Shown: positions 43,774 through 52,887, counted from the first letter of the stretch. The stretch: 57,413 nucleotides of DNA from a bacterium (GCA_021827985.1 JAKATL010000011.1:1-57413), one strand, 5' to 3'. Notes: a model not told the origin generated them from the letters alone. Program-made: numbers and translations.

Positions 43774-45137
43774 CCCTCACCTACGTCCTGGCCTTCGCGG
43801 TCCTGGCTGGGCTGGCTGGGGTCGGCTTCTGGATAGCCTTCGCGCACTTTGAGTACGCCGCGGTGGACCAGGGAATCACCGCCCAAGGGCACACCATCTT
43901 CGGCGGACTGAATATCGGGAATGGGCAGGTCAACTTTAGCGGGGAGTCGCCCCTTCCGGGTGAGACCAAGCATGGGATTGCCATCACTGCCCTCCTCGTA
44001 GGTGGCGCGGGGACCATCCTAGATCGGTCGGGAAACAACTCCAATATGAGTGTGCTGGTCCGGGCTACTCGGAAGGGGGTACCCCACGGCGTTCCCTTCA
44101 ACTTAGTCGTCGGCCACCACACCTATCGCGTGCTCGTGTTGCCAGTGGCCGGCAGCGGGGCGCGCCTGGTACTGGCTCAGCCCATAGACGACCTTGAGCA
44201 AACCCTCCTCCTCGCCGCCATCTTGCTGGTAGCGATCGTCGCGACCCTGATTGTGGCCAATGCGCTCCTCGGCTACTGGGTCGCCGGTCGTGCGCTCCGG
44301 CCGGTCCGGGTCATGGCGGCTACCGTGCGCGACATTAGCGAACACGACCTGGGGCGGCGGCTCCAGATCGCGCTGCCGCCGGGCGACGAACTCGCTGAAC
44401 TGGGCTCCACCTTCGACGCCATGTTGGCCCGCCTGGAGGCGGCATTCGACGCGTTACGTCGCTTCACCGCCGACGCCGCCCACGAACTCCGCGCGCCTCT
44501 CACCCTGATGCGGAGCCAGCTTGAGGTCACCCTGCGTCGGGAGCGGACTCCAGACGAGTATCGGGACAGTCACCGGGTACTGCTGCAAGAGATCGATCGC
44601 CTGAGCCGGACAGCCGAGCAGTTGCTGTTGCTGGCTCGGGCCGACGCCGGGTCGCTGGTCACGCGAAAGCTGGCCATTGATGCCGGAGACTTCGTCGAGG
44701 AGGTCGTCGGCCGGTGGCAACTTGCCGCCAAGCAGCACGGTATCCAGTTGCTGACGGACGTGCGCTCAGAGGATACGGTCCAGGGCGATCCTGATCTGCT
44801 CCGCCGGTGTCTCGACAATCTCATGGACAACGCCGTGCGCCACACCCCGCCGGGCGGGCAGATCATTGTGTTGACGAGTGTGGAGGGGCCGTGGTGGACC
44901 CTCACCGTCGACGACACTGGCCCTGGGGTCGATCCCGCCATCAGGCCCCGCCTCTTCCAACGGTTCATTCGGGCCGACCCGGCTCGCGGCCCCGAGGGCG
45001 CTGGTGCCGGCCTGGGCCTCTCCTTGTGCCAGGCGATCGCGGTCGCTCATGGCGGTGGAGTGACCCTCGGGAACTCCGTGCGGGGTGCCCGGCTCGTGGT
45101 GCGACTTCCGGTTGGGCCAGGAAACGCTGCCGCCTGA
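43737..45137 (+). CDS. sensor histidine kinase
   Basis: A 466-residue membrane kinase: helix 1 (LTLTYVLAFAVLAGLAGVGFWI), an extracytoplasmic sensor of about 120 residues, helix 2 (LLLAAILLVAIVATLIVANALLG), HAMP (GRALRPVRVMAATVRDI), H box FTADAAHELRAPL, N box DNLMDNAVRH, G1 DDTGPGVD, F box LFQRF and G2 GAGLGLSLC. Orthodox EnvZ/BaeS-type partner of the preceding regulator. Confidence 0.93.
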   Translation: MFHWFRRTRVRLTLTYVLAFAVLAGLAGVGFWIAFAHFEYAAVDQGITAQGHTIFGGLNIGNGQVNFSGESPLPGETKHGIAITALLVGGAGTILDRSGNNSNMSVLVRATRKGVPHGVPFNLVVGHHTYRVLVLPVAGSGARLVLAQPIDDLEQTLLLAAILLVAIVATLIVANALLGYWVAGRALRPVRVMAATVRDISEHDLGRRLQIALPPGDELAELGSTFDAMLARLEAAFDALRRFTADAAHELRAPLTLMRSQLEVTLRRERTPDEYRDSHRVLLQEIDRLSRTAEQLLLLARADAGSLVTRKLAIDAGDFVEEVVGRWQLAAKQHGIQLLTDVRSEDTVQGDPDLLRRCLDNLMDNAVRHTPPGGQIIVLTSVEGPWWTLTVDDTGPGVDPAIRPRLFQRFIRADPARGPEGAGAGLGLSLCQAIAVAHGGGVTLGNSVRGARLVVRLPVGPGNAAA

Positions 45138-45189
45138 CGCCCCCTGACATCTCTGGATTGCCGGCGCGCCCGGACCTTGGCGATCCTAA

Positions 45190-45206
45190 GGGCACTCGGA
45201 GTGCCC
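45190..45206 (+). terminator. hairpin after the histidine kinase gene
   Basis: GGGCACT-CGG-AGTGCCC, a perfect 7-bp stem 52 bases after the kinase stop, separating it from the next promoter. Confidence 0.5.
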
Positions 45207-45212
45207 GCCCGT

Positions 45213-45244
45213 TTCATCCGAGGTTCACATTCGCTGGCTAGCCT
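45213..45244 (+). promoter_or_regulatory. promoter of the small secreted protein with TTCAY repeats
   Basis: TTCAT at 45213 and TTCAC at 45224, 11 bases apart, with TAGCCT at 45239, again 15 bases after the second repeat. Same geometry as the regulator's own promoter at 43021-43052. Confidence 0.5.
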
Positions 45245-45293
45245 GCACTCAAGGGCCCTGAGCAAGGGTCCACGATTACAGGAGGTCGGCTAC

Positions 45294-45554
45294 ATGACCC
45301 TAGGAAAGAGACTGTTGATGTCCCTCAGCACGGTGGCTGTGGCTGGCGGACTCGCGGCCTTAGTCGGAGGAGCCGCTTCGGTGACGGCGGCGACACCGAC
45401 GGCGGCGGCGGCGAGCTCCGGAACCAGCACGACCGTCGGCGCGGACCTGCAGAGCGGATTGAACGTCCAGAGTGGCCTGGATGTCCAGCAAGGCGGACCC
45501 GACGTGACGACACCGGGCGGCGGGCACGCAGAGACAGACTCCGCTGGCGCCTGA
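45294..45554 (+). CDS. small secreted protein
   Basis: An 86-residue protein with AGGAGG upstream of ATG 45294. A signal peptide (MTLGKRLLMSLSTVAVAGGLAALVGGAASVTAA) leaves a mature peptide of about 50 residues: Thr/Ala-rich, then three related turns (DLQSG, NVQSG, DVQQG) and an acidic Gly-rich end. No family recognised. Its promoter shares spaced repeats with the adjacent two-component system, so it may be an envelope-stress output or signal. Confidence 0.65.
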   Translation: MTLGKRLLMSLSTVAVAGGLAALVGGAASVTAATPTAAAASSGTSTTVGADLQSGLNVQSGLDVQQGGPDVTTPGGGHAETDSAGA

Positions 45555-45568
45555 CGCAGGTGCCCGCC

Positions 45569-45598
45569 GTGGGAGGATGGCCCCGGCCATCCTCCCAC
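45569..45598 (+). terminator. long perfect hairpin after the small secreted protein gene
   Basis: GTGGGAGGATGGCC and GGCCATCCTCCCAC are perfect complements separated by CC; in practice about 12 bp with a 6-base loop. It lies 15 bases after the stop. It contains the first ATG of the sigma-factor frame, so that ATG is doubtful. Confidence 0.6.
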
Positions 45599-46230
45599 CT
45601 TCTCCAGCCCACTTGGGGCGAGGTCGGGCCGGGATCCGTTCCGGTTCAGCCCTCGCAGATAGGAATCAAGGGGAGGAGGCTCTGATCGCCCGAGCCCAGC
45701 GGGACCCGGAATGCTTCGGCCAGCTCTATGACCACTACTTCCCCATGATTTATCGCTACGTTGCCTCAAGGGTCCGCACTCAGGAGCTGGCCGAGGACCT
45801 CACCAGTGAGGTCTTCTTCAGGGCCTTGCGGGCGATCGGACGCTACCGCCACACGGGCCGCCCCTTCTCAGCCTGGCTTTACCGGATCGCGACCAACGCG
45901 ATCACCGACCGCTATCGATTCCGGAGATCAGTCGACGACAGCCTCCATTGTTTCTCCGAACTGGAGGACGCATCCCCCGCCGCCCAGGACGAGGTGGCTC
46001 GTCGGCTGGGCGCCCGGGAAGTCCTGAGTCTCATCGAGTCGTTGCCGGCGCAGCAGCGGATCGCGATGACGTTGAAATACGGAGAGGACATGGAGCTGGC
46101 CCAGATCGGAGTGGTGATGGGCAAGACCGAGGGGGCGGTCAAACTGCTTATCGTCCGGGGCACCGCCAGCATGCGCAGTCTCCTCCAGGCGCCACTGGAA
46201 CAAAGCTCGGAAGGCTCGCGGCACGGCTAG
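45577..46230 (+). CDS. ECF-type RNA polymerase sigma factor
   Basis: Region 2: ECFGQLYDHYFPMIYRYVASRV, AEDLTSEVFFRALRAI and FSAWLYRIATNAITDRYR; region 4: LGAREVLSLIESLPAQQRIAMTLKYGEDMELAQIGVVMGKTEGAVK. These give an ECF sigma factor. The 217-residue reading starts at ATG 45577 inside a hairpin; the true start is probably later: TTG 45613, or CTG 45682, which has GGGGAGG 5 bases upstream and would give 182 residues. No anti-sigma gene follows; the next gene encodes a membrane glycosyltransferase-like protein. Confidence 0.87.
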   Translation: MAPAILPPSPAHLGRGRAGIRSGSALADRNQGEEALIARAQRDPECFGQLYDHYFPMIYRYVASRVRTQELAEDLTSEVFFRALRAIGRYRHTGRPFSAWLYRIATNAITDRYRFRRSVDDSLHCFSELEDASPAAQDEVARRLGAREVLSLIESLPAQQRIAMTLKYGEDMELAQIGVVMGKTEGAVKLLIVRGTASMRSLLQAPLEQSSEGSRHG

Positions 46231-46451
46231 TCACCAGATGGTTGCCAGCGGACTGCCAGGATCGGAACCACTGTGCAGCCTGGACGGGGCGATCACTTGC
46301 TCCACGCTCAGCACCCGACCTCCCGGGATTCGGCGGGGCGCAGTGGGTGGCCACTCCTGGCGCCAGCGTGGTCACCCGGGAGCGGCAGTGGCAAGGGGAT
46401 GAGGCCGCCGCGGCAGGAGGCACCCGGATCCGGCAGGGCGGCCATCCGCAG

Positions 46452-47894
46452 ATGAGGCGTTCCCCTCTTCCCACGGCCAGCCAGGAGCGGCAGTCGGACA
46501 AGTGCTCGGGTACACCCCACCTACCCGGCCAACCGCCGGCGTGGCCAACCGGGGCGGCACCAACCCCCACGTCGAGCCGCAATCGACGACCACCCTGGTT
46601 GATCCTCTCCGCAGTTGTACCCGCCGGGCTCAGTCTCGCAGTGAGCTCCAGCATCCTGGTCGCGATGTTGACGGTCCCAGAGGCTGCCCGGGGCGTCGAC
46701 TTTCACGTCTTCTACGCGGCAGGCTGGGCAGTGCGCCATGGGCTCGACCCCTACCGGGCGAGCGCTCTGGCCCACGCCTGGATACAGTCCGCCCCCATCA
46801 ACTCTGGGCAGCCGCTGGGCGCGTTTCCTTATCTGCCGTGGGTGGGATGGGCGATGGCGCCCTGGAGCCTACTTCCGTACCCCGCATCCCTGGTCCTGTG
46901 GCAGATGGTGAGTGCGACGCTGGTCTTGGCGTCTTCCGGGGTTTGGGCCCGCAGCCTCGGATGGTACAGAGCTTGGGCCCTTGGCATCCTGGCGTCGGTG
47001 TCGACGGTGGCCTTTCTCGGCTACCAGGTCGGTCAGTTCGACGCCGTGGGGCTCGCCCTAGTGGTGGGCACTAGTCTCGCAGCTGGCCGCGGCCGATGGC
47101 TATTGGCAGGGTTGGCGTCAGCCGCGGTGGTGCTGCTCAAACCGCAGGTCACCCTGCCCCTGGTGCCTCTCCTGTGGGTCCTGGTGGTCCGGGAGCGCGC
47201 TCCCTTGCGGTCCGTTCTCACCGGTCAAGCGGTTGCGCTGGCGATTCTGCTCGGCCTGCCGATGTTCCTACAGCCGCGGCGGACGGGGGCCTGGATGCAC
47301 CTCGTTTTGGGCTTCTCACACAGCATCGGCCAGGGCCAGTTCACGCCCGTGGGACTGTCCGGGCTGATTCACCTTGCTCCTTCCTCATGGCACCTCGGCA
47401 CCGGCTTGACCAGCCCAACCACCATTGGCCTCGTGACAGCCGGGCTGGCGGCGATGGTTCCCGTGGCCTGGGCGCCGATGCGGGGCCGAAACGGCGGTTG
47501 CTCGCGGACCACACGAGCAGGGTGGGGTCTGCTCCTCCCGCTTGGGATCTGGATGCTGGTCACTCCCTACGTCCACACCTATGACATCCTGATCCTGCTT
47601 CCTTTGTTCTTCCTCACCCTGGGTCCCGGCGGGGTTGAACTGCGGCGACCCCTACCGTGGGTGATCATGGGGTCGCTGCTGCTGCTCCCCGTGGTCTACC
47701 TGCACATCCCCGAAAGCACTCGAACTGCGGGGCCCCTCTCGAGTCTGGCCGTGCTGGCCCTGGTGCTGTTCGCGGTCGGGCGGCGGTCCCGGAGGCAAGC
47801 GGTCGAGGTCCGCCAGCTCGCCGTGTCACAGCCGACCGGGCGAGGTTGCGAGCCGAACGCAGAGAGGGGCGGCGGTAAGTACGGGTGGCGGTGA
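46452..47894 (+). CDS. GT87/DUF2029-like membrane glycosyltransferase
   Basis: A 480-residue protein with a disordered N-terminus and about 10-11 membrane helices. The first luminal loop has VDFHVFYAAGWAVRHGLDPY, the DUF2029/GT87 signature in which the Asp acts in polyprenyl-phosphate-mannose-dependent transfer; LKPQVTLPL is another family mark. Probably adds mannose or arabinose to a cell-envelope glycan. ATG 46452 follows CCGCAG without a good ribosome site; 221 bases lie between it and the sigma gene. Its last 230 bases overlap the convergent glycosidase frame. Confidence 0.8.
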   Translation: MRRSPLPTASQERQSDKCSGTPHLPGQPPAWPTGAAPTPTSSRNRRPPWLILSAVVPAGLSLAVSSSILVAMLTVPEAARGVDFHVFYAAGWAVRHGLDPYRASALAHAWIQSAPINSGQPLGAFPYLPWVGWAMAPWSLLPYPASLVLWQMVSATLVLASSGVWARSLGWYRAWALGILASVSTVAFLGYQVGQFDAVGLALVVGTSLAAGRGRWLLAGLASAAVVLLKPQVTLPLVPLLWVLVVRERAPLRSVLTGQAVALAILLGLPMFLQPRRTGAWMHLVLGFSHSIGQGQFTPVGLSGLIHLAPSSWHLGTGLTSPTTIGLVTAGLAAMVPVAWAPMRGRNGGCSRTTRAGWGLLLPLGIWMLVTPYVHTYDILILLPLFFLTLGPGGVELRRPLPWVIMGSLLLLPVVYLHIPESTRTAGPLSSLAVLALVLFAVGRRSRRQAVEVRQLAVSQPTGRGCEPNAERGGGKYGWR

Positions 47895-50085
47895 AGACCA
47901 GCCGGTAGCTGGCTCCGGGCGCGACCTTGAAGGTGGTGCCCGCTCCGCTCCGGTGCAGGTGGGGGTGCCGGCCCCGAAGGGTCTGGATCGAGGCCAGGGT
48001 AGCGCCGGCGCAGTCGGGCACTGTCACCCGGGTCGCGGTCGCACTGACCACGGTGGCGCTGGCACAGCCCATGTCGTCGTAGTGGTAGACCACGAGGGCC
48101 CGGGAGTTGGCCAATGTTTGGGCGGTCACCCTGCTCCCAACCAGGTAGGTCCAGCCTCCACCAGGGAGCGGGGCAGCCCGCCCCTGGCCACGCTGCTGGC
48201 CGACTGCCAACAGGCGGCCGAGCGCCCGTGCCAGGCCACGGTTGATGGGCTGGCCGCCGGCCCACTGCGTGGAGTAGTAGATCGCGGGCACCCCGAACAC
48301 CGCGCTCTCTACTATGTGGGCCACCGCCTGGGCCCCGGTCAGCTCCCACCCGTCCCCGTCGATCTGGCCGAGAGGGTCGACAGCGCTCACGATGGCCGCC
48401 CGGTAGCTCCAGGTGGCGGCCTGGTGGGCGTCGTAGAGGCGCAGGGTGTCCTGGGTGCCTCCAAACTGCGGCGCGATCGCGCTGCCGTCGATGACGGCCG
48501 CGGGGTCGGCCTTCCAGGCAGCCCTGGAGAGCATGGTCATATAGCGCAGCAGCAGCGAGGCGCCAACGCCGACCTGGGGCCGGGCCAGCTTCTCTTGAGA
48601 GGGAGGAGGCACCAAGAAGCCCCAGTCCAGCTTCAGGCCGTCGGCGCCCAGATCACCTGGGCCGGTGCCCAGAACCTTGGTCATCTGCCCTGAGATCCTG
48701 GACTGGAACCCTGGCGCGGTGGGATCGACTGGAAGCTCGTGTCCGGACGCCGCTTGATCCTTCCAGAGCGGCCACCAAAGCATCACCCGCACGCCCTGGG
48801 AGTGCAGTTGCTGGATCAGCTGTCGCATCCCAGCCATGCCGCCGAATCTGGAGCTTGGGGTGGTGTGGCCCAGGCGGGCCTGCCACTGTGCGTCGATGAC
48901 TAGCGTGAACGCGTGGACGCCGAACTGCTTCCGCCAGCTGGCGACGAAGGCGCGCACCCAGCTGGCGGTGAACTTGGGCGAATTGCGGCTGGCAGCGCTC
49001 ACCAACTGCTGGCCCCAGGTGTCCACCATGGGTTGCGCCCACCAGGCAGGCCGCGTGCCAGGAGGGGCCGCCGCCGGCGCTTCGCCCAGTTGGGAGAGGG
49101 CGTCATGGTAGGCTGTCAGCCCCAAGGAGGAATTGGTCGCCAGGGTGACCACGAACGATGGGAATGCCAGCCATACGCCAGGTCCCGACCGGCCCGGCAC
49201 GCCGGAGGGCGCGGCCACCTGTCCGCCGGCACCCAGATCGCGGATCCGGGCCAGCAAGGCGAGCGGGTAGTTGACCTTGATGCCGCCTCCCCGGGTGATC
49301 GAGAGGACGGTCGCGTTAGGTACCTGCACCAGGCCGATGCCAACCCATCCGGGGTTGATGTGGAACTCCAGGTCAAAGGGGGGCGGTGCGAACGGCGAGG
49401 TCGGCAGCGGGCGGTGGACTCCAAGGTAGGTAGTTGGAGTCGGGAACAGCGAGGCGCTGACGGGGTCAGGGCTGAAGGCCTGGTGGAGAAAGCGGATGGG
49501 AAGAGCGCGGAGTCCGTTACTGAAAAAGGTGGCTCCGGCGGTTAGGTCCCTTCCGAGCCGGCCTATGAAGTTCACCGTGAAGAAGTAGGGACTGGCCACC
49601 AGGCGGGCCTTCTCCAGCAGGTTCCCGCTCCGGTCGAAGGCATAGAGGCTCAGCTCGGAGCGGTAAGTGGTGGCCACGAAGTAGGTCCCGACCGGCAGCT
49701 GGGTGCGCCCGACCAGGGCCGTGAGGGGAAGCGCGAAGCTGCCCTTCCTGGACTGGACCGTGAGGAATCCGGTGCGGCGAGACAGTTGCAGGCTGTAGCC
49801 GCGCTCCCGCAGCGCCAAAGGGTCGGCGATGGACTCCCCGGTTGGCCAGGACCAGGTGGTGCCCACCGCCTCCGTGGCGAGATGGCTGTACTCCAAGCCC
49901 GGCGGCGCGGGTTGCGGGCTCGACCGCGCCACGGCCAGCTCGCTGCCGGCCGCCATCCCCAGCACCAGGACGGTGGCCATCCCCATCCTGACCCATCGGG
50001 CTCGCTCCACGCGCGCTGCCCCAGGGGAGGAGGGGCGATCTGGAGTCGGCGGCGTCATCTTGCGAGCCGTCGTTTCAGCGGGCAT
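47665..50085 (-). CDS. membrane-anchored TIM-barrel glycosidase (GH31/GH36-like)
   Basis: An 806-residue protein with a signal anchor (MATVLVLGMAAGSELAVA), an N-terminal beta domain of about 330 residues, and a TIM barrel: FTLVIDAQWQARLG, QLHSQGVRVMLWWPLW, then DGLKLDWGF whose KxD Asp is the likely nucleophile, and later GDGWELTGAQAVAHIVE and a C-terminal beta domain ending near YRLVFTATRTY. The last 75 residues are low-complexity Arg/Pro/Ala and antisense to the GT87 gene, so the original stop has probably been lost. Likely an exo-alpha-glycosidase acting outside the membrane. Confidence 0.75.
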   Translation of the reverse strand: MPAETTARKMTPPTPDRPSSPGAARVERARWVRMGMATVLVLGMAAGSELAVARSSPQPAPPGLEYSHLATEAVGTTWSWPTGESIADPLALRERGYSLQLSRRTGFLTVQSRKGSFALPLTALVGRTQLPVGTYFVATTYRSELSLYAFDRSGNLLEKARLVASPYFFTVNFIGRLGRDLTAGATFFSNGLRALPIRFLHQAFSPDPVSASLFPTPTTYLGVHRPLPTSPFAPPPFDLEFHINPGWVGIGLVQVPNATVLSITRGGGIKVNYPLALLARIRDLGAGGQVAAPSGVPGRSGPGVWLAFPSFVVTLATNSSLGLTAYHDALSQLGEAPAAAPPGTRPAWWAQPMVDTWGQQLVSAASRNSPKFTASWVRAFVASWRKQFGVHAFTLVIDAQWQARLGHTTPSSRFGGMAGMRQLIQQLHSQGVRVMLWWPLWKDQAASGHELPVDPTAPGFQSRISGQMTKVLGTGPGDLGADGLKLDWGFLVPPPSQEKLARPQVGVGASLLLRYMTMLSRAAWKADPAAVIDGSAIAPQFGGTQDTLRLYDAHQAATWSYRAAIVSAVDPLGQIDGDGWELTGAQAVAHIVESAVFGVPAIYYSTQWAGGQPINRGLARALGRLLAVGQQRGQGRAAPLPGGGWTYLVGSRVTAQTLANSRALVVYHYDDMGCASATVVSATATRVTVPDCAGATLASIQTLRGRHPHLHRSGAGTTFKVAPGASYRLVFTATRTYRRPSLRSARNLARSAVTRRAGGPRPLASGTAARPRTAPGPARPDSRGAPQFECFRGCAGRPRGAAAATP

Positions 50086-50330
50086 TTCATCAGGCCCCGC
50101 GGACCAGTTCGCTCTCGCCCGAGTGGAGGGGGGTTGGCCCGGCTTGCGTGGCGCTCATTGGTGCCACCAGGCACCCCGTCCGAGGTGAGACCGTGTCTGC
50201 CCGGCACCAGCGCCGAGCTGGCCCCTCAGCAACGATCCGTGCCCTCGCAGCCCGCCCGGGCTAATCGCGACCGGTGAGTGCACCACCACTCCGGGGTACC
50301 GGCGCCAGCGACCAGACGAGCTAGTGGCCA

Positions 50331-51872
50331 TCAGCTGGGCGCGCCGTACCCTGCCTCCGCCAGAGCCGCCTCGGCTACCGCCACCTCGTCCCAGGGAACA
50401 CTGCCGCCAGACAGGTACATCTGGCGCTGCCCCCCCTTTCCGGCCAGGAGCACAGTGTCTCCAGGACCAGCCGCGGCGACTGCCTCACGGACTGCCTCCG
50501 CTCGGTCGAGGACGACTTGGAATTCCGCCCCACCGTGCCATCCCTCGGCCTCCATGCCGGCTGAGATCTCCCTGGCGATCGCAGCGGGACTCTCGTGGCG
50601 GGGGTCGTCGGTGGTGAGGATCGCACGGTCGGCCAGACGGGCCACAATCTGCCCCAGCCCCGGACGTTTCAACGCATCCCGGCCGCCCGCGCTCCCGAAG
50701 ACAACCCAGATCCGACCATGGGTCCGCACGCGGAGGGCCCGCAGGACTTCCTCAAGCCCGTGCACTGTGTGCGCGAAGTCGACGATCAGGCAGAAAGGTT
50801 GCCCTCTGTCCAATCTTTGGAGGCGACCGACGACGCCGGCAAATTGGGTGAGCCCGACCGCCACCTCATTGAGGCGACCGCCTGACGCCAACCCCACAGC
50901 GGCGGCGGCCAGGGCGTTGAGCACGTTGTGCCGACCAACCAACTGCGTCCGGACCGGCAGCTCCTGGCCTCTGAACAGCAGGCGGAAACCGGTGCCAGCT
51001 CGGAGCTCTTGGATCTGGACGGCCCGCAGGTCCCCGGCCTCGATCCCGAACTCCAACTGGAGACCGGGCCATCTCCGCCGGTAACGATCCAACTCTGGGT
51101 CCCCGGCAGCGGTGACCAACACTCCACGGTCGGTGGCGGCGCCGCCACCCAGCAGGGCCAGCAGCTGACCCTTGGCCGCCGCGTAGGCTTCATACGAGCC
51201 ATGGAAATCCAGGTGTTCGGGAGTCAGGTTGGTGACTACGGCCACTCGGAATGAGCAGTCGTCGACCCGGTGCTGGACCAGAGCATGCGAGGTGACCTCG
51301 ACGACTCCGGCCTTCACACCCTGCAGCAGTTGCTCAGCCAGGAATCGGTGCACGATCGGTGCCTCAGGAGTCGTCATGTCGGTCTGGTTCGGAACTGAAG
51401 TTCCGTCTCCACTCACGAAGGCGACCGTGCTGACCGCGCAGGCCTTGAGGCCAATCCCTTCTAGTACGGCGGCGATCAGGTGGGTGGTGGTGGTCTTGCC
51501 ATCAGTCCCGGTCACGCCCACCAATCGCATCCGGCGCCCCGGATCGCCGAAGAGGCGCGCGGACATCGCGCTGAGAGCGCGGCGGCCGTCGGGCACGACC
51601 ACCAGCGGTGCTGGCCGATCCGCTGGGGGCTCGACCACCACCAGCGCCGCCGCGCCCGCACGTGCCGCCTCAGCCAAGTGGTGATGTCCATCATGCTCGG
51701 CGCCGCGGACGGCGACGAAGAGGTCCCCAGGACGGACTTCCCGCGAATCCCATGCCAGGCCGGTGAGTGGCGGGCCCGCTGCGGGGCAGTGCCCGCCAAG
51801 CTCCACCACCGCCTTCGCAAGCCGGTCCCAGGGCTGGGGTTCGAGGGTGTCGACACGGCCGGCGGTCATCAT
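50331..51872 (-). CDS. murE: UDP-N-acetylmuramyl-tripeptide synthetase (MurE-type Mur ligase)
   Basis: A 513-residue Mur ligase. N-terminal UDP-MurNAc domain (LAWDSREVRPGDLFVAVRGAEHDGH), ATP loop GVTGTDGKTTTTHL, TNLTPEHLDFHGSYEAYAAAKG with the carbamyl-Lys, and VGRHNVLNALAAAA. The amino-acid selectivity loop reads TTDDPRHESP: DDPR, which has been seen in ligases that add Lys as well as diaminopimelate, so the cell-wall type is not settled. It lies outside any division/wall cluster, next to a decayed transposon, and could be a second copy with a special role. ATG with GGAGG upstream. Confidence 0.87.
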   Translation of the reverse strand: MMTAGRVDTLEPQPWDRLAKAVVELGGHCPAAGPPLTGLAWDSREVRPGDLFVAVRGAEHDGHHHLAEAARAGAAALVVVEPPADRPAPLVVVPDGRRALSAMSARLFGDPGRRMRLVGVTGTDGKTTTTHLIAAVLEGIGLKACAVSTVAFVSGDGTSVPNQTDMTTPEAPIVHRFLAEQLLQGVKAGVVEVTSHALVQHRVDDCSFRVAVVTNLTPEHLDFHGSYEAYAAAKGQLLALLGGGAATDRGVLVTAAGDPELDRYRRRWPGLQLEFGIEAGDLRAVQIQELRAGTGFRLLFRGQELPVRTQLVGRHNVLNALAAAAVGLASGGRLNEVAVGLTQFAGVVGRLQRLDRGQPFCLIVDFAHTVHGLEEVLRALRVRTHGRIWVVFGSAGGRDALKRPGLGQIVARLADRAILTTDDPRHESPAAIAREISAGMEAEGWHGGAEFQVVLDRAEAVREAVAAAGPGDTVLLAGKGGQRQMYLSGGSVPWDEVAVAEAALAEAGYGAPS

Positions 51873-51875
51873 CTG

Positions 51876-52040
51876 TCACCTCCAGCCATCAACATTTGGA
51901 TGGCTGAATGAACCTTCGATGAACACGGCCGCTCCGCCCACCTGGGACCGCTCCGGGTGGATGCTCAGTCCCAGCCCGGGATTTCCCAGCTGGGCGTTAA
52001 CCGACAGCCGCAATTGCAGATGAAGGGAACTGGGGACCAC
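51876..52040 (-). CDS. possible small protein ahead of murE
   Basis: A minus-strand frame of 54 residues from GTG 52040. It reads VPSSLHLQLRLSVNAQLGN, then GLGLSIHPERSQVGGAAVFIEG and ends HPNVDGWR. Composition is protein-like, and the stop lies 3 bases before the murE ATG, with the murE ribosome site overlapping its end. No ribosome site of its own is visible and the family is unknown, so it may be the tail of a broken gene. Confidence 0.35.
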   Translation of the reverse strand: MVPSSLHLQLRLSVNAQLGNPGLGLSIHPERSQVGGAAVFIEGSFSHPNVDGWR

Positions 52041-52311
52041 CAGATGCTGCCCAAGCTCAGTGGGCTGGGATCAGGGTTCGCCCTAGAGCAGGGCTCTGGA
52101 CGTAGAGGTCGACCGAGTGGTGCTCCAGGTCGGCAGCGCAGGCCTGCTCACCCCGTCCACCGGACCAAGGCGGAGGTCTCGGTCGTGCGACATCTTGGTC
52201 ATGCGCCCCCCTTGACCAGACGAAGCCGATGGGTCGGCAACTTGGCCTGGGCCGGTCCGTGAGCACTCCGGCCACCAGGGAACCGAGGATGTGAACTAGC
52301 CACGCCTCACG
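52041..52311. other. intergenic region, nothing recognised
   Basis: Open frames here give Arg/Pro/Gly-rich translations on both strands. No promoter, RNA or repeat stands out. Confidence 0.3.
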
Positions 52312-52887
52312 GTGCCCCCGGCGCACAGTCCGGCAGCGGCAGTGCGGGAGACCGCCTTCTGCGATCCAGAACCTCTGCCTGCGCCTGCCCGGGCCGGCTC
52401 ACGAGATGGAGCCACACATCGTTTCGCCGCCGCCGGCTGGGGTGCCCCTTGGTCCCCGGGTCGATACGCAACCGGGAGAAGTCGCCGGTCGCCTTCTGCT
52501 CCGGCCAGCACCGCGAGCACGACGTTTGCTGTCTTCGGCACGGGATCTGGAAGGTGCGAGTTCGCCCCATGGACCTTCCAGCAGCAGGTCTACGGGAGCC
52601 CGGACTGGACCAAGAAGTACGGTATGCGCTCAGCGATCTGGCGGAAGTTCAGCTAGGTGAAGAACTCCGATGTGATCGGCCTGCATCCCGGATCATTCCG
52701 GCTCCTCGGCGTGACCTCCATGACGCTCCTGTTCACGGTGGCGGCTGTCGCGCACAGCCTGAGCCTCCTGGCCAGTGCCGTGACCGATCCCCGGGGCCGT
52801 TCCCTACGGGCGAACTCCCAGCCACGGCGTAGCCGGAGGCCGGAGAGCGGCGGAGGTGACCTGAAACTCCGTTTCAGCGCGCCGTGA
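52312..52887 (+). pseudogene. DDE transposase C-terminal remnant
   Basis: One frame, interrupted by a TAG at 52654-52656. Before it: FQQQVYGSPDWTKKYGMRSA; after it: VKNSDVIGLHPGSFRLLG and TSMTLLFTVAAVAHSLSLL. This layout (a YG.R.. Arg, a KN segment, an RVFG-like turn and a hydrophobic last helix) is that of the C-terminal part of transposases common in GC-rich bacteria. The region before 52540 is noise and the catalytic core is missing. Confidence 0.5.
52861..52877 (+). repeat. small inverted repeat
   Basis: CTGAAAC-TCC-GTTTCAG, 7-bp perfect stem at the end of the transposase remnant. Confidence 0.5.
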
